This document shows, piece by piece, positions 8,039 through 17,728 of a stretch of DNA of 64,000 bases. The notes beneath the pieces were generated by a model. The model saw only the letters and a list, made by a program, of their open reading frames with translations, had not been told where the DNA came from and made no database searches. The stretch is from Sinomicrobium pectinilyticum (GTDB lineage: Bacteria; Bacteroidota; Bacteroidia; Flavobacteriales; Flavobacteriaceae), in NCBI RefSeq assembly GCF_003725735.1, contig NZ_RJTM01000026.1, positions 1 to 64,000 of the forward strand, given 5' to 3'. The position numbers and the translations under genes are program-made. Each line of letters opens with the position of its first letter. Within the stretch, counting starts at the first letter, position 1.

Positions 8039-8476
8039 ATGAAAGACAAAACCATAGATTATGCATTGAGGGCTACCTGGCAGGCCATTGCCAGGATGTA
8101 TAATGAAGAAGCCGGTAAATATGAAACTACGATGGCTACGGGTTTCACCTTGTTGAGTATCGACCGGGACAAAGGCACGCCTTCCACTTCACTCGGACCT
8201 AAAATGGGAATGGAAGCAACCAGTTTATCCCGGATACTAAAAAATATGCAGGCCAAGGGGCTCATTGAAAGAAAACCCAATCCGGATGATGGCAGAAGCG
8301 TTCTGATATGTCTTACTGAACTCGGACGTGAAAAAAGAGAGCTTTCCAAAGCTGTGGTACTCCGGTTCAACGACGTGATAAAAGACAGTATTTCCGAAGA
8401 AAAACTTGAAATATTTTTTGAAGTTATAGATATTATCAACAATCTCATCGTGGAAAAGAAGATATACAAAACATAA
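8039..8476 (+). CDS. MarR-family regulator of the beta-oxidation operon
   Basis: A 145-residue winged-helix dimer. 'TGFTLLSIDRDKGTPSTSLGPKMGMEATSLSRILKNM' covers the first helices and the recognition helix (about residues 36-72). 'LIERKPNPDDGRSVLICLTELG' is the MarR wing with the DxR motif. It is the first gene of the cluster, 65 bases before the hydroxyacyl-CoA dehydrogenase gene, and is preceded by a near-perfect 22-base palindrome overlapping the promoter. This suggests autorepression and control of fatty acid degradation, possibly relieved by acyl-CoA (inference, by analogy with other fatty-acid regulators). Confidence 0.85.
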   Translation: MKDKTIDYALRATWQAIARMYNEEAGKYETTMATGFTLLSIDRDKGTPSTSLGPKMGMEATSLSRILKNMQAKGLIERKPNPDDGRSVLICLTELGREKRELSKAVVLRFNDVIKDSISEEKLEIFFEVIDIINNLIVEKKIYKT

Positions 8477-8541
8477 GTACGATCGGTTTCCTTCATCCGC
8501 AATAAAATACATAATAACGACAAACCACAGAAAACAAAAAA

Positions 8542-10947
8542 ATGAAACGACACATTAAGAAAGTAGCGGTAATCGGCTCCGGGATTATGGGAAGTGGCAT
8601 TGCCTGCCATTTTGCCAATATCGGTGTAGAAGTACTGCTTCTCGATATCGTCCCCCGCGAACTTACCGAAAAAGAACAGCAAAAAGGACTGAGCCTGGAA
8701 GATAAAATCGTCCGCAACCGTATAGCTAACGACAATCTGGCTTCCGCATTAAAATCCAGCCCCTCTCCTATTTACCACAAAAATTTCGCAGACCGGATCA
8801 CTACGGGAAACCTTGAAGATGATATAAAGAAAATTGCAGATGCAGACTGGATCATTGAGGTTGTTGTAGAAAGACTGGATATCAAGAAAAAGGTTTTCGA
8901 GCAGATTGAGCGGCACCGCACCCCGGGTACCCTTGTTACTTCCAATACATCGGGTATTCCTATTCATTTTATGAGTGAAGGCCGTAGTGAAGATTTCCAG
9001 AAGCACTTTTGCGGAACACACTTCTTTAATCCTGCACGTTACTTAAAACTATTCGAAATCATACCGGGACCGAAAACTTCCGGGGAAGTGCTGGATTTTC
9101 TGAATATATACGGAGACAAGTTTCTCGGAAAAACATCGGTAGTAGCCAAAGACACCCCTGCATTCATAGGAAACCGTATCGGTATTTTTGGTATTATGAG
9201 CCTGTTCCATCAGGTTAAGGACATGGGACTTACCGTAGAAGAAGTGGATAAACTTACGGGACCGGTGATCGGGCGTCCCAAATCCGCTACCTTCCGGACG
9301 GTAGATGTTGTAGGATTGGATACCCTTGTCCACGTAGCCAACGGCTTATATGAAAACTGTCCGGATGACGAAGCCCACGATCTTTTTAAACTTCCGGATT
9401 TCATCAATACTATGATGGAGAACAAATGGCTGGGAAGCAAAACCGGCCAGGGATTCTACAAGAAAATTAAAGGAGAGGACGGAAAAAGCGAAATTCTTTC
9501 CCTCGATCTGGACACACTGGAATACCGTCCCGGCAAAAAAGCTTCTTTCGGCACACTGGAACTCACCAAAACCATTGACCGGCCCATAGACCGTTTTAAA
9601 GTACTCGTAGAGGGCAAGGACAAGGCCGGTGAGTTTTACAGAAAGAACTTCTCTGCCTTGTTTGGCTATGTTTCTCATCGTATCCCCGAGATCACGGACG
9701 ATCTTTATAAAATAGACGACGCTATGAAAGCCGGTTTCGGCTGGGAAAACGGTCCCTTTGAAATCTGGGATGCCATCGGCGTGAAAAAAGGCCTGGAGAT
9801 AATGAAAGCCGAAGGGTACAAAGCTGCAGACTGGGTCGGAGAAATGCTGACCTCCGGTAACGAGTCTTTCTATACCGTAAAAGAGGGTAATACCTATTAT
9901 TACGATATTCCCTCCAAATCCCAGGTGAAAGTCCCAGGACAGGATGCCTTTATTATTCTGAACAACATACGCGAAAGCAAAAAAATATGGAGCAACAGTG
10001 ATGCCGTTATCGAAGACCTGGGCGACGGAATTCTGAACCTGGAATTCCAGTCCAAGATGAACACCATCGGCGGAGAGGTACTACAGGGGATCAATAAAGC
10101 CATAGACCTTGCGGAAAGGGAATATGCCGGACTGGTGATCGGTAACCAGGCGGTCAATTTCTCCGTAGGGGCCAATATAGGAATGATCTTTATGATGGCT
10201 GTGGAGCAGGAATATGACGAACTGAACATGGCTATTAAAATGTTCCAGGATACCATCATGCGTGTACGCTATTCCTCTGTTCCGGTGATTGTGGCGCCAC
10301 ATGGCATGACCCTGGGCGGCGGATGCGAAATGAGCATGCATGCCGATAAAGTGGTGGCCGCGGCAGAAACTTATATCGGTCTCGTGGAATTCGGTGTAGG
10401 GGTTATTCCCGGAGGAGGCGGTTCCAAGGAAATGACCCTGAGAGCGGCCGATACCTTCAAAAAAGATGATGTGGAACTTAATGCCCTGCGTGAATATTTC
10501 CTGACTATCGGTACTGCAAAAGTATCTACATCCGCATATGAAGCATATGACCTGGGTATCCTTCAAAAAGGAAAAGACATTATTGTGGTCAACAAGGACC
10601 GTCAGATAGCGGAAGCAAAGAAACATGCCTTATTACTGGCAGAAGCCGGATACACACAACCTGTCCGGAGAAAAGACATCAAAGTCCTAGGGAAACAGGC
10701 GCTGGGAGCGTTCCTGGTGGGTACCGATAGTATGTACGCAGGTAAATACATATCTGAACACGATAAGAAAATCGCAAATAAACTTGCCTATGTCATGGCT
10801 GGTGGTGACCTGTCCGAAGCCACAAACGTCAGTGAGCAGTACCTGCTGGATCTCGAAAGAGAAGCCTTCCTCTCACTCTGTACCGAACGAAAAACACTGG
10901 AACGGATACAACATATGCTTAAGACGGGGAAACCATTGAGAAATTAG
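8542..10947 (+). CDS. fadN: 3-hydroxyacyl-CoA dehydrogenase / enoyl-CoA hydratase, FadN-like
   Basis: An 801-residue bifunctional beta-oxidation enzyme. The N-terminal NAD-binding domain starts with 'VAVIGSGIMGSGIACHFANI' (residues 8-27), followed by the 3HCDH C-terminal domains ('TPAFIGNRIG', 'GPVIGRPKSATFRTVDVVGLD', 'GFGWENGPFEIWDAIG'). The C-terminal half is a crotonase-fold hydratase with 'GMTLGGGCEMSMHAD' (about 588-602) and 'GVIPGGGGSKE'. The dehydrogenase-then-hydratase order is that of Bacillus FadN and opposite to E. coli FadB. The next two genes are a thiolase and an acyl-CoA dehydrogenase, the same set as Bacillus fadNAE. A relic ORF with repeat arrays separates it from the thiolase gene. 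Confidence 0.9.
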   Translation: MKRHIKKVAVIGSGIMGSGIACHFANIGVEVLLLDIVPRELTEKEQQKGLSLEDKIVRNRIANDNLASALKSSPSPIYHKNFADRITTGNLEDDIKKIADADWIIEVVVERLDIKKKVFEQIERHRTPGTLVTSNTSGIPIHFMSEGRSEDFQKHFCGTHFFNPARYLKLFEIIPGPKTSGEVLDFLNIYGDKFLGKTSVVAKDTPAFIGNRIGIFGIMSLFHQVKDMGLTVEEVDKLTGPVIGRPKSATFRTVDVVGLDTLVHVANGLYENCPDDEAHDLFKLPDFINTMMENKWLGSKTGQGFYKKIKGEDGKSEILSLDLDTLEYRPGKKASFGTLELTKTIDRPIDRFKVLVEGKDKAGEFYRKNFSALFGYVSHRIPEITDDLYKIDDAMKAGFGWENGPFEIWDAIGVKKGLEIMKAEGYKAADWVGEMLTSGNESFYTVKEGNTYYYDIPSKSQVKVPGQDAFIILNNIRESKKIWSNSDAVIEDLGDGILNLEFQSKMNTIGGEVLQGINKAIDLAEREYAGLVIGNQAVNFSVGANIGMIFMMAVEQEYDELNMAIKMFQDTIMRVRYSSVPVIVAPHGMTLGGGCEMSMHADKVVAAAETYIGLVEFGVGVIPGGGGSKEMTLRAADTFKKDDVELNALREYFLTIGTAKVSTSAYEAYDLGILQKGKDIIVVNKDRQIAEAKKHALLLAEAGYTQPVRRKDIKVLGKQALGAFLVGTDSMYAGKYISEHDKKIANKLAYVMAGGDLSEATNVSEQYLLDLEREAFLSLCTERKTLERIQHMLKTGKPLRN

Positions 10948-10978
10948 ATATAAGATTTGAGACTTGAGATATTAGATA
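10947..10978 (+). repeat. Left heptanucleotide array (4 units), inverted partner of 11206-11240
   Basis: Directly after (and overlapping by one base) the fadN stop codon: consecutive 7-mers GATATAA, GATTTGA, GACTTGA, GATATTA, then GATA. Rotated, the units read NNTTGAGA/NNTTAGA, which is the reverse complement of the TCTAARR units in the right array. The two arrays flank a 48-56-residue relic ORF. Confidence 0.55.
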
Positions 10979-11005
10979 ATTGTTAACCGACTAAAAACTC
11001 TGAAT

Positions 11006-11176
11006 ATGCATCTGAACCCGTGCCAAAAGGCTATGAACATAACCGGGCAGGCTTATATTATTACATCGCGATTTCCTGTTAATCTCATTTCTGAAAAAGA
11101 AGTAACACCTCTTATAGAAGATTTGATCGAAGTACAAAAAATAAATTATACTTTGATAAAAAAGTTTTCAAAATAG
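11006..11176 (+). pseudogene. Relic ORF resembling the C-terminus of a four-helix-bundle (S23/IVP-type) protein
   Basis: A 56-codon ORF (alternative ATG at 11033, 47 residues). Its end, 'NLISEKEVTPLIEDLIEVQK' then 'INYTLIKKF', resembles the last helices of the roughly 120-residue 'four helix bundle' proteins related to 23S rRNA intervening-sequence proteins, which are frequent in Bacteroidota. The N-terminal two thirds of such a protein are missing, so it reads as a decayed copy. It lies between fadN and fadA and is flanked by inverted 7-base repeat arrays. The assignment is by eye and tentative, and it may not be translated. Confidence 0.4.
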
Positions 11177-11205
11177 CATTAAAGCAAAAGACTTGATACG
11201 TAACA

Positions 11206-11240
11206 TCTAAGGTCTAAATTCTAAGATCTAAAATCTAAAA
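11206..11240 (+). repeat. Right heptanucleotide array, five TCTAARR-type units
   Basis: Five exact-spacing 7-mers beginning at 11206, 11213, 11220, 11227 and 11234 (TCTAAGG, TCTAAAT, TCTAAGA, TCTAAAA, TCTAAAA), ending two bases before the thiolase ATG. In the mRNA it could pair with the left array (10947-10978) and loop out the relic ORF. Confidence 0.7.
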
Positions 11241-11242
11241 AA

Positions 11243-12427
11243 ATGAAAAAAACAGCATATATAGTAAAAGCATACCGTACCGCGGTTGGTAAAGCTCCGC
11301 GGGGGACGTTCCGGTTCAAAAGGCCCGATGAACTCGCCGCGGAGACTATTCAGCACCTGATGAACGAACTGCCGGGGCTGGATAAAAACCGTATTGATGA
11401 TGTTATGGTGGGAAATGCCATGCCCGAAGCTGAACAGGGATTGAATATGGGCAGGCTCATCTCCCTCATGGGGCTCGACATTGTCGATGTTCCCGGGGTA
11501 ACGGTTAACAGGTACTGTGCATCCGGAATAGAAACCATAGGTATGGCAACAGCAAAAATACAGGCCGGAATGGCCGATTGTATTATAGCCGGAGGAGCCG
11601 AAAGTATGAGCTATATTCCTATGGGCGGATATAAACCCGTCCCCGACTATGCCGTGGCTAAAGCAGGGCATGAAGATTATTACTGGGGAATGGGACTGAC
11701 CGCAGAGGCCGTAGCCGAAAAATACAAGGTTTCCCGTGAAGACCAGGACGAGTTTGCCTATAATTCACACCAGAAAGCATTAAAAGCACAGGCCGAAGGT
11801 AAATTCGACCGGCAGATCGTCCCTATAGAGATCGAACAGGTCTATGTAGATACTTCCGGAAAAAAAACCGAAAAATCCTATACCGTAAATAAAGACGAAG
11901 GTCCCCGCGCAGATACTTCCCCGGAAGCGCTGGCAAGGCTAAGGCCCGTATTCGCCAACGGGGGCAGTGTTACTGCTGGTAATTCCTCGCAAATGAGCGA
12001 CGGTGCCGCCTTTGTTATGGTAATGAGTGAAGAAATGGTAAAGGAACTCAACCTGGAGCCCATAGCACGCCTGGTAAGCTATACCGCTGCCGGTGTGGAA
12101 CCCAGAATAATGGGTATTGGCCCCGTGATAGCCATTCCGAAGGCATTGAAACAAGCCGGTATGCAATTAAAGGATATCGAACTGGTGGAACTCAATGAAG
12201 CTTTTGCTTCTCAATCCCTTGCCGTAATCCGCGAACTCGGCATGAACCCGGATATTGTGAATGTAAATGGAGGGGCCATAGCCCTGGGGCACCCGCTCGG
12301 ATGTACAGGGGCCAAATTATCCGTACAACTGTTTGACGAAATGAAACGCCGCGGTAACAAGTACGGAATGGTTACCATGTGTGTAGGTACCGGTCAGGGA
12401 GCAGCAGGGATTTATGAATTGTTATAG
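11243..12427 (+). CDS. fadA: Acetyl-CoA C-acyltransferase (3-ketoacyl-CoA thiolase)
   Basis: A 394-residue thiolase performing the last step of beta-oxidation, cleavage of 3-ketoacyl-CoA by CoA. The nucleophilic cysteine is in '[12 protein letters not shown]' (Cys92). The other catalytic residues are His350 in '[15 protein letters not shown]' and Cys380 in '[11 protein letters not shown]'. 'LNEAFA' is also present. Length is normal for the family. It is the second enzyme of the fadN-fadA-fadE operon and is followed by fadE after 33 bases. The ATG sits immediately after a heptamer repeat array, which may affect ribosome access. Confidence 0.95.
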   Translation: MKKTAYIVKAYRTAVGKAPRGTFRFKRPDELAAETIQHLMNELPGLDKNRIDDVMVGNAMPEAEQGLNMGRLISLMGLDIVDVPGVTVNRYCASGIETIGMATAKIQAGMADCIIAGGAESMSYIPMGGYKPVPDYAVAKAGHEDYYWGMGLTAEAVAEKYKVSREDQDEFAYNSHQKALKAQAEGKFDRQIVPIEIEQVYVDTSGKKTEKSYTVNKDEGPRADTSPEALARLRPVFANGGSVTAGNSSQMSDGAAFVMVMSEEMVKELNLEPIARLVSYTAAGVEPRIMGIGPVIAIPKALKQAGMQLKDIELVELNEAFASQSLAVIRELGMNPDIVNVNGGAIALGHPLGCTGAKLSVQLFDEMKRRGNKYGMVTMCVGTGQGAAGIYELL

Positions 12428-12460
12428 CACAATAAAGGAATAAATATAAAGATAACGGTT

Positions 12461-14269
12461 ATGGAAACACAAGCAGAAAAAGACAATATTCTTCGTGGTG
12501 GACAGTTCCTTGTCAAGGAAACCGCATGTGAAGATGTCTTTACTCCAGAAGATTTTTCGGAGGAGCAGAAGATGATGCGGGACACGGTAAAAGATTTTAT
12601 AGACCGGGAAGTGTGGCCCAATAAAGAGCGGTTTGAGAAAAAAGATTATGCCTTCACCGAAGAGATTATGCGCAAAGCCGGTGAACTCGGTCTTCTCAGT
12701 GTAGCTGTACCGGAAGAACTTGGCGGTATGGGAATGGGGTTCGTATCCACGATGCTGGTATGCGATTATATTTCCGGTGCCACAGGCTCTCTGGCCACAG
12801 CCTTCGGGGCACATACGGGAATCGGCACCATGCCCATACTTCTCTACGGAACGGAAGAACAAAAGCAAAAGTACGTACCCAGACTAGCCACAGGAGAATG
12901 GTTTGGCTCCTATTGCCTTACCGAACCCGGTGCGGGAAGTGATGCCAACAGTGGCAAAACAAAAGCCGTCCTGAGTGAAGATGGCAAACACTATCTCATT
13001 TCCGGGCAGAAAATGTGGATATCCAATGCGGGGTTCTGCGATCTTATGATCGTATTTGCAAGGATTGAAGATGACAAGTATATTACCGGCTTTATCGTGG
13101 AGTACGACCCGGAAAACGGGATTACCCTCGGAGAAGAGGAACACAAACTCGGAATCCGGGCCTCCTCTACCCGCCAGGTATTTTTCAATGAGACTAAAGT
13201 CCCGGTGGAAAATATGCTTTCCGAACGCGGAAACGGTTTCAAAATAGCCATGAATGCCCTTAATATAGGCCGCATAAAGCTTGCTGCCGCCTGTTTGGAT
13301 GCGCAGCGAAGGGTTATCACCAATTCTGTCAAATATGCCAATGAACGCGTTCAGTTTAAGACTCCTATAGCACAATTCGGGGCAATCAAGGCCAAACTTG
13401 CCGATATGGCCGCTACCATGTATGCAGGAGAATCTGCCTGCTACCGTGCAGCCAAAAATATTGAGGACAGGATCGCTATCAGAAAATCCGATGGCAACAG
13501 CCATCAGGAAGCCGAACTGAAAGGTGTGGAAGAATACGCTATAGAATGTTCTATTCTCAAAGTGGCCGTTTCCGAAGACATACAGCATTGTACGGACGAA
13601 GGTATTCAGATATTCGGTGGAATGGGCTTCTCCGAAGATACTCCCATGGAATCTGCCTGGAGAGATGCCCGTATTTCGCGTATCTATGAAGGTACCAACG
13701 AAATTAACCGTATGCTCGCTGTGGGCATGCTGGTAAAAAAAGCCATGAAAGGCCATGTTGACCTCTTGTCTCCGGCCAAAAGCGTGGCAGACGAACTCAT
13801 GGGGATTCCCTCTTTCGACATCCCGGATTATTCCCCGTTGTTTTCCGAGGAAAAAGAAATGATCGGGAAGCTCAAGAAAGTATTTTTAATGGTCGCCGGG
13901 GCTGCCGTACAAAAATACGGGCCGGCCCTGGAAGAACACCAGCAATTGCTTATGGCCGCCGCCGATATCCTGATCGAGATCTATATGGCCGAATCCGTAA
14001 TTCTAAGAACAGAAAAACTGGCTAAAAAGAACGGAGAGGAAAAATCCGGAGCGGAGATCGCCATGGCCCGGTTATACCTTTACAAAGCCGTGGATATTAT
14101 CACCGAAAAAGGAAAAGAAGGCATTGTATCCTTTGCGGAAGGCGACGAACAGCGAATGATGCTCATGGGGCTCAAACGTTTTACAAAATATACGAACTTA
14201 CCCAATGTAATAGCCCTGCGCGAAAAAATAGCAGACAAGATCATTGCGGAAAACGAATATTGCTTCTAA
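12461..14269 (+). CDS. fadE: Acyl-CoA dehydrogenase
   Basis: A 602-residue FAD flavoprotein that introduces the alpha-beta double bond in acyl-CoA. The standard acyl-CoA dehydrogenase body runs to about residue 430: 'YCLTEPGAGSDANSGKTKA' (FAD/substrate loop), 'KMWISNAGFCDLMIVFA', 'GIRASSTRQVFFNETKVP', and 'RISRIYEGTNEINRML' containing the usual catalytic Glu region. The additional C-terminal helical domain makes it the long type, as in Bacillus FadE. It is the last gene of the operon, with a terminator about 40 bases downstream. Confidence 0.93.
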   Translation: METQAEKDNILRGGQFLVKETACEDVFTPEDFSEEQKMMRDTVKDFIDREVWPNKERFEKKDYAFTEEIMRKAGELGLLSVAVPEELGGMGMGFVSTMLVCDYISGATGSLATAFGAHTGIGTMPILLYGTEEQKQKYVPRLATGEWFGSYCLTEPGAGSDANSGKTKAVLSEDGKHYLISGQKMWISNAGFCDLMIVFARIEDDKYITGFIVEYDPENGITLGEEEHKLGIRASSTRQVFFNETKVPVENMLSERGNGFKIAMNALNIGRIKLAAACLDAQRRVITNSVKYANERVQFKTPIAQFGAIKAKLADMAATMYAGESACYRAAKNIEDRIAIRKSDGNSHQEAELKGVEEYAIECSILKVAVSEDIQHCTDEGIQIFGGMGFSEDTPMESAWRDARISRIYEGTNEINRMLAVGMLVKKAMKGHVDLLSPAKSVADELMGIPSFDIPDYSPLFSEEKEMIGKLKKVFLMVAGAAVQKYGPALEEHQQLLMAAADILIEIYMAESVILRTEKLAKKNGEEKSGAEIAMARLYLYKAVDIITEKGKEGIVSFAEGDEQRMMLMGLKRFTKYTNLPNVIALREKIADKIIAENEYCF

Positions 14270-14309
14270 TTCCCGGTAACAAAAACTGCCGGGGAGGTTT
14301 TGGTTGGTT

Positions 14310-14341
14310 AAAAACGTCTTGCTCTGCAGGGCGTTTTTGTT
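14310..14341 (+). terminator. Terminator of the marR-fad operon
   Basis: Stem AAAAACGTC (14310-14318) / GGCGTTTTT (14330-14338) with one G-T pair and a T-rich 3' side. The A-rich left arm may also serve the convergent bacilliredoxin gene. Confidence 0.7.
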
Positions 14342-14402
14342 TTCCGTATACCTGGTCTTCCGCCTTTTTTTCCTGTCTCCCGCAATCAGAACAAGTATAT
14401 TC

Positions 14403-14816
14403 TCAACCTGCCAGCATTTCCACTAACTTCGGTGCGGATATCCCCCCGTGAGATTCGTTGTATACGGCTTTTCCGTCCCTGATAAGTATGAGCTGGGGAC
14501 TTTCGTGCATCACGCCAAAACGGGTAGCTATTGCGTCAGATACATTCCTGTATTCCAACAGGTCCAGGTAGTAAAATTTGGCATTTACTTTTTCCGCAGG
14601 CATTTCACTTTCGAAATTCCTGTAGGCCATCCTGCTGATTCCGCAGCGGGTGCTGTGTTTAAATATAACGATCGGGACCATATTGCTCTCCTTCTCTATT
14701 ACTTCCAGTTGCGCGATATCCGTAAGCGGTTCCCACTCCCATGTTTTCTGCTTCTCATGATCACCGGCCCCCGGACCCGGAGCCTTCTTACCAAAAATCG
14801 TATCAAAAAATCCCAT
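14403..14816 (-). CDS. Monothiol bacilliredoxin, YtxJ/BrxC-like
   Basis: A 137-residue thioredoxin-fold protein. The motif 'IFKHSTRCGISRMA' (residues 51-64), with a single active Cys58, is the signature of YtxJ (BrxC), which removes bacillithiol from oxidised proteins in bacillithiol-making bacteria, including many Flavobacteriia. Bacillus YtxJ has Pro after the cysteine and this one has Gly, a mild change. The Gly/Lys/Pro-rich N-terminus (residues 8-22) looks like a flexible tail. It is divergent from clpB, which is fitting company for a thiol-stress protein, though shared control is not shown. Confidence 0.85.
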   Translation of the reverse strand: MGFFDTIFGKKAPGPGAGDHEKQKTWEWEPLTDIAQLEVIEKESNMVPIVIFKHSTRCGISRMAYRNFESEMPAEKVNAKFYYLDLLEYRNVSDAIATRFGVMHESPQLILIRDGKAVYNESHGGISAPKLVEMLAG

Positions 14817-14851
14817 AACTTTATATCTGATAAAATTTGCATTAGAAAATA

Positions 14852-14859
14852 CAAAGGTA
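14852..14859 (-). promoter_or_regulatory. Promoter -7 box of the bacilliredoxin gene
   Basis: TACCTTTG on the minus strand (TAnnTTTG), 36 bases before the ATG. The -33 box is unclear. A 12-base perfect palindrome TTCTTTAAAGAA lies at 14933-14944 between this gene and clpB and could be a shared operator or chance. Confidence 0.45.
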
Positions 14860-15029
14860 AATGATCCCGGTCATTTATCATTAAGACAATTACCGGTATA
14901 TTTCGCTCCATATAAACGCCATATTGTCTGCTTTCTTTAAAGAATTTACTGACATATTGTCCATGATGCAGCAATGGAATAAGAATTGACGCTACGGGTT
15001 GAAGATCTATTAATAACAAAACAGCACAA

Positions 15030-17636
15030 ATGAACCTTAATAATTTTACGATAAAATCACAGGAGGCCATCCAGCAGGCACAACAGATTGCCCAGGGATA
15101 CGGCCATCAGCAAATTGAAAATGAACATTTGTTCAAGGCTATTTTTGAAGTGGATGAAAATGTACTCCCCTTTCTGCTTAAAAAATTGCAGGTTAATGTC
15201 CCCTTATTAAAACAGATACTGGATAAGACCCTGGACAGCTTTTCTAAGGTGGAAGGCGGACAACTTATGTTTTCGAGGGAAGCGGGTACTGCTTTGAACG
15301 AGGCCAGTGTCATTGCCAAAAAAATGAACGACGAATACGTCTCCGTAGAACACCTGATACTCGCGATCTTTAAATCCAAAAGTAAGATCGCACAAATATT
15401 AAAAGACCAGGGAGTTACCGAAAAAGGACTTCAAACCGCTATAGACGAATTGCGTAAAGGTGAAAGGGTAACTTCTTCCGGGGCGGAAGAAACTTACAAT
15501 GCTTTGAATAAGTACGCCAAAAACCTCAATCAGCTTGCCAATGACGGTAAACTGGACCCTGTTATAGGCCGTGACGAAGAAATCCGGAGGGTGCTGCAGA
15601 TACTCTCGCGTAGGACAAAGAACAACCCCATGCTCGTAGGAGAACCGGGGGTCGGTAAAACAGCCATTGCCGAAGGTATCGCCCACAGGATCATACAGGG
15701 AGATATCCCGGAAAACCTGAAGGACAAGGAAATCTACTCTCTGGATATGGGCGCCCTTATTGCAGGTGCAAAGTACAAAGGAGAATTCGAGGAGCGACTG
15801 AAATCCGTTATTAAGGAAGTCACTGCATCGGATGGCAATATTGTAATGTTCATAGACGAAATACATACCCTGGTCGGTGCCGGTGGCGGCGAAGGGGCCA
15901 TGGATGCGGCAAACATACTGAAGCCCGCCCTTGCCCGCGGGGAACTCAGGGCCATAGGGGCCACTACCCTCGATGAGTACCAAAAATATTTCGAAAAGGA
16001 TAAGGCACTGGAAAGACGTTTCCAGAAAGTAATGGTGGACGAGCCGGATACGGAAAGTGCCATCTCCATACTTCGCGGTATTAAAGAGAAATACGAAACC
16101 CACCACAAAGTGAGGATCAAGGACGAGGCCATAATTGCTGCGGTGGAATTGTCCCAGCGCTATATCACCAACAGGTTCCTCCCCGACAAGGCGATTGACC
16201 TGATGGATGAGGCCGCTTCCAAACTGCGTATGGAGATAAATTCCAAACCCGAAGAACTCGATGTGCTCGACAGAAGGATCATGCAGCTCGAAATAGAGAT
16301 CGAAGCCATAAAACGCGAAAATGACGAGGACAAACTGAAGTCTCTCAATGCCGATCTCGCTAACATCAAGGAAGACAGAAATGATATCTATGCGAAATGG
16401 CAAAGTGAAAAAGAGGTTGTAGACAACATACAGAACACCAAAGAAGATATAGAGAATTTTAAACTCGAAGCGGAACGCGCGGAACGTGAAGGTGATTACG
16501 GAAAGGTAGCGGAAATACGTTACGGGAAGATCAAGGAGGCTCAGGAAAAACTGGATAAACTCCAGGAACAGTTAAACCGGCAGCAGTCCGAAGGAAGCTC
16601 GCTTATAAAAGAAGAAGTGACCAATGAGGATATTGCTGAAGTAGTAGCTAAATGGACAGGAATCCCCGTGACCAAAATGCTGCAGAGCGATAGGGAAAAA
16701 TTGCTCCGGTTGGAGGAAGAACTCCATAAAAGAGTGGTTGGACAGGAAGAGGCCATACAGGCCGTATCCGATGCCATACGCCGAAGCCGTGCAGGACTAC
16801 AGGACGAAAAACGACCTATAGGGTCTTTCCTTTTCCTCGGAACAACAGGTGTTGGTAAAACGGAGCTGGCAAAGGCCCTTGCCGATTACCTGTTCGATGA
16901 CGAATCTGCCATTACCCGTCTCGACATGAGCGAATACCAGGAACGCCACGCCGTAAGCAGGCTGGTAGGAGCGCCTCCGGGATATGTGGGATATGATGAA
17001 GGCGGACAGCTCACGGAAGCCGTAAGACGCAAGCCCTATTCCGTAGTCTTGCTTGATGAGATCGAAAAAGCGCATCCGGATACGTTCAACATACTGCTAC
17101 AGGTACTGGACGAAGGTCGTCTTACCGATAACAAAGGACGACTGGCAGATTTTAAGAATACGATCATCATCATGACCAGCAATCTCGGCAGCCATATTAT
17201 CCAGGAAAAGTTCGAAGCGGTCAAAGACCTCTTAAGTGCTACCGAAGCGGCAAAAGCAGAAGTGCTCGGATTGCTCAGACAAACAGTACGACCCGAATTT
17301 CTCAACCGTATCGACGACATTATCATGTTCACCCCGCTTACGGAGGGCAATATCAGGGAAGTTGTGAAGTTACAGCTTAAAAATGTCACCAGAATGATCG
17401 CGAAGCAGCACATTGTACTCGACGCGACAGAAGAGGCCATTTCATATCTCGCCAGGAAAGGATATGATCCCCAGTTTGGTGCCCGGCCCGTAAAACGGAT
17501 CATACAGAAGGAAGTGCTCAACGAGCTTTCCAAAGAAATCCTCAGTGGCAGGGTATCTACCGACAGTATTATCCTCCTTGACGAATTTGACGACAAACTC
17601 GTTTTCCGGAATCAGGCAGATGCTGTTGAAGGATAA
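15030..17636 (+). CDS. clpB: ATP-dependent disaggregase ClpB (Hsp104 family)
   Basis: An 868-residue hexameric chaperone that pulls proteins out of aggregates with DnaK. Order: N-terminal Clp_N repeats (1-150), AAA domain 1 with Walker A 'GEPGVGKTA' (about 204-212) and '[20 protein letters not shown]', the long coiled-coil middle domain (about 410-530) that defines ClpB against ClpA/ClpC, AAA domain 2 with 'GTTGVGKTE' (about 605-613), and the C-terminal ClpB_D2 small domain. There is no ClpP-binding IGF/IGL loop context. Full length, monocistronic, heat-shock protein in other bacteria. Followed by a strong terminator. Confidence 0.97.
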   Translation: MNLNNFTIKSQEAIQQAQQIAQGYGHQQIENEHLFKAIFEVDENVLPFLLKKLQVNVPLLKQILDKTLDSFSKVEGGQLMFSREAGTALNEASVIAKKMNDEYVSVEHLILAIFKSKSKIAQILKDQGVTEKGLQTAIDELRKGERVTSSGAEETYNALNKYAKNLNQLANDGKLDPVIGRDEEIRRVLQILSRRTKNNPMLVGEPGVGKTAIAEGIAHRIIQGDIPENLKDKEIYSLDMGALIAGAKYKGEFEERLKSVIKEVTASDGNIVMFIDEIHTLVGAGGGEGAMDAANILKPALARGELRAIGATTLDEYQKYFEKDKALERRFQKVMVDEPDTESAISILRGIKEKYETHHKVRIKDEAIIAAVELSQRYITNRFLPDKAIDLMDEAASKLRMEINSKPEELDVLDRRIMQLEIEIEAIKRENDEDKLKSLNADLANIKEDRNDIYAKWQSEKEVVDNIQNTKEDIENFKLEAERAEREGDYGKVAEIRYGKIKEAQEKLDKLQEQLNRQQSEGSSLIKEEVTNEDIAEVVAKWTGIPVTKMLQSDREKLLRLEEELHKRVVGQEEAIQAVSDAIRRSRAGLQDEKRPIGSFLFLGTTGVGKTELAKALADYLFDDESAITRLDMSEYQERHAVSRLVGAPPGYVGYDEGGQLTEAVRRKPYSVVLLDEIEKAHPDTFNILLQVLDEGRLTDNKGRLADFKNTIIIMTSNLGSHIIQEKFEAVKDLLSATEAAKAEVLGLLRQTVRPEFLNRIDDIIMFTPLTEGNIREVVKLQLKNVTRMIAKQHIVLDATEEAISYLARKGYDPQFGARPVKRIIQKEVLNELSKEILSGRVSTDSIILLDEFDDKLVFRNQADAVEG

Positions 17637-17661
17637 AAAAGAGAAAAATATATTTATAAAC

Positions 17662-17693
17662 AAAAAATAGCGGGAAAAATCCCGCTATTTTTT
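17662..17693. terminator. Bidirectional terminator between clpB and the TPR gene
   Basis: Perfect 13-base stem AAAAAATAGCGGG (17662-17674) / CCCGCTATTTTTT (17681-17693) with a 6-base loop. A- and T-runs on both sides make it work for the two convergent genes. Confidence 0.88.
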
Positions 17694-17728
17694 GTCTTAT
17701 CCGGTATACATTACCGTTTGATATGCTT

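Noticed and set aside
8542-10947. Call as FadB/FadJ (hydratase domain first)
   Set aside because: The dehydrogenase domain comes first and the crotonase domain last, which is the FadN order, and the neighbours match fadNAE.
14933-14944. 12-base palindrome TTCTTTAAAGAA between the bacilliredoxin gene and clpB
   Set aside because: AT-rich 12-mers of this kind arise by chance often in such sequence, and no regulator nearby accounts for it. Kept only as a note.
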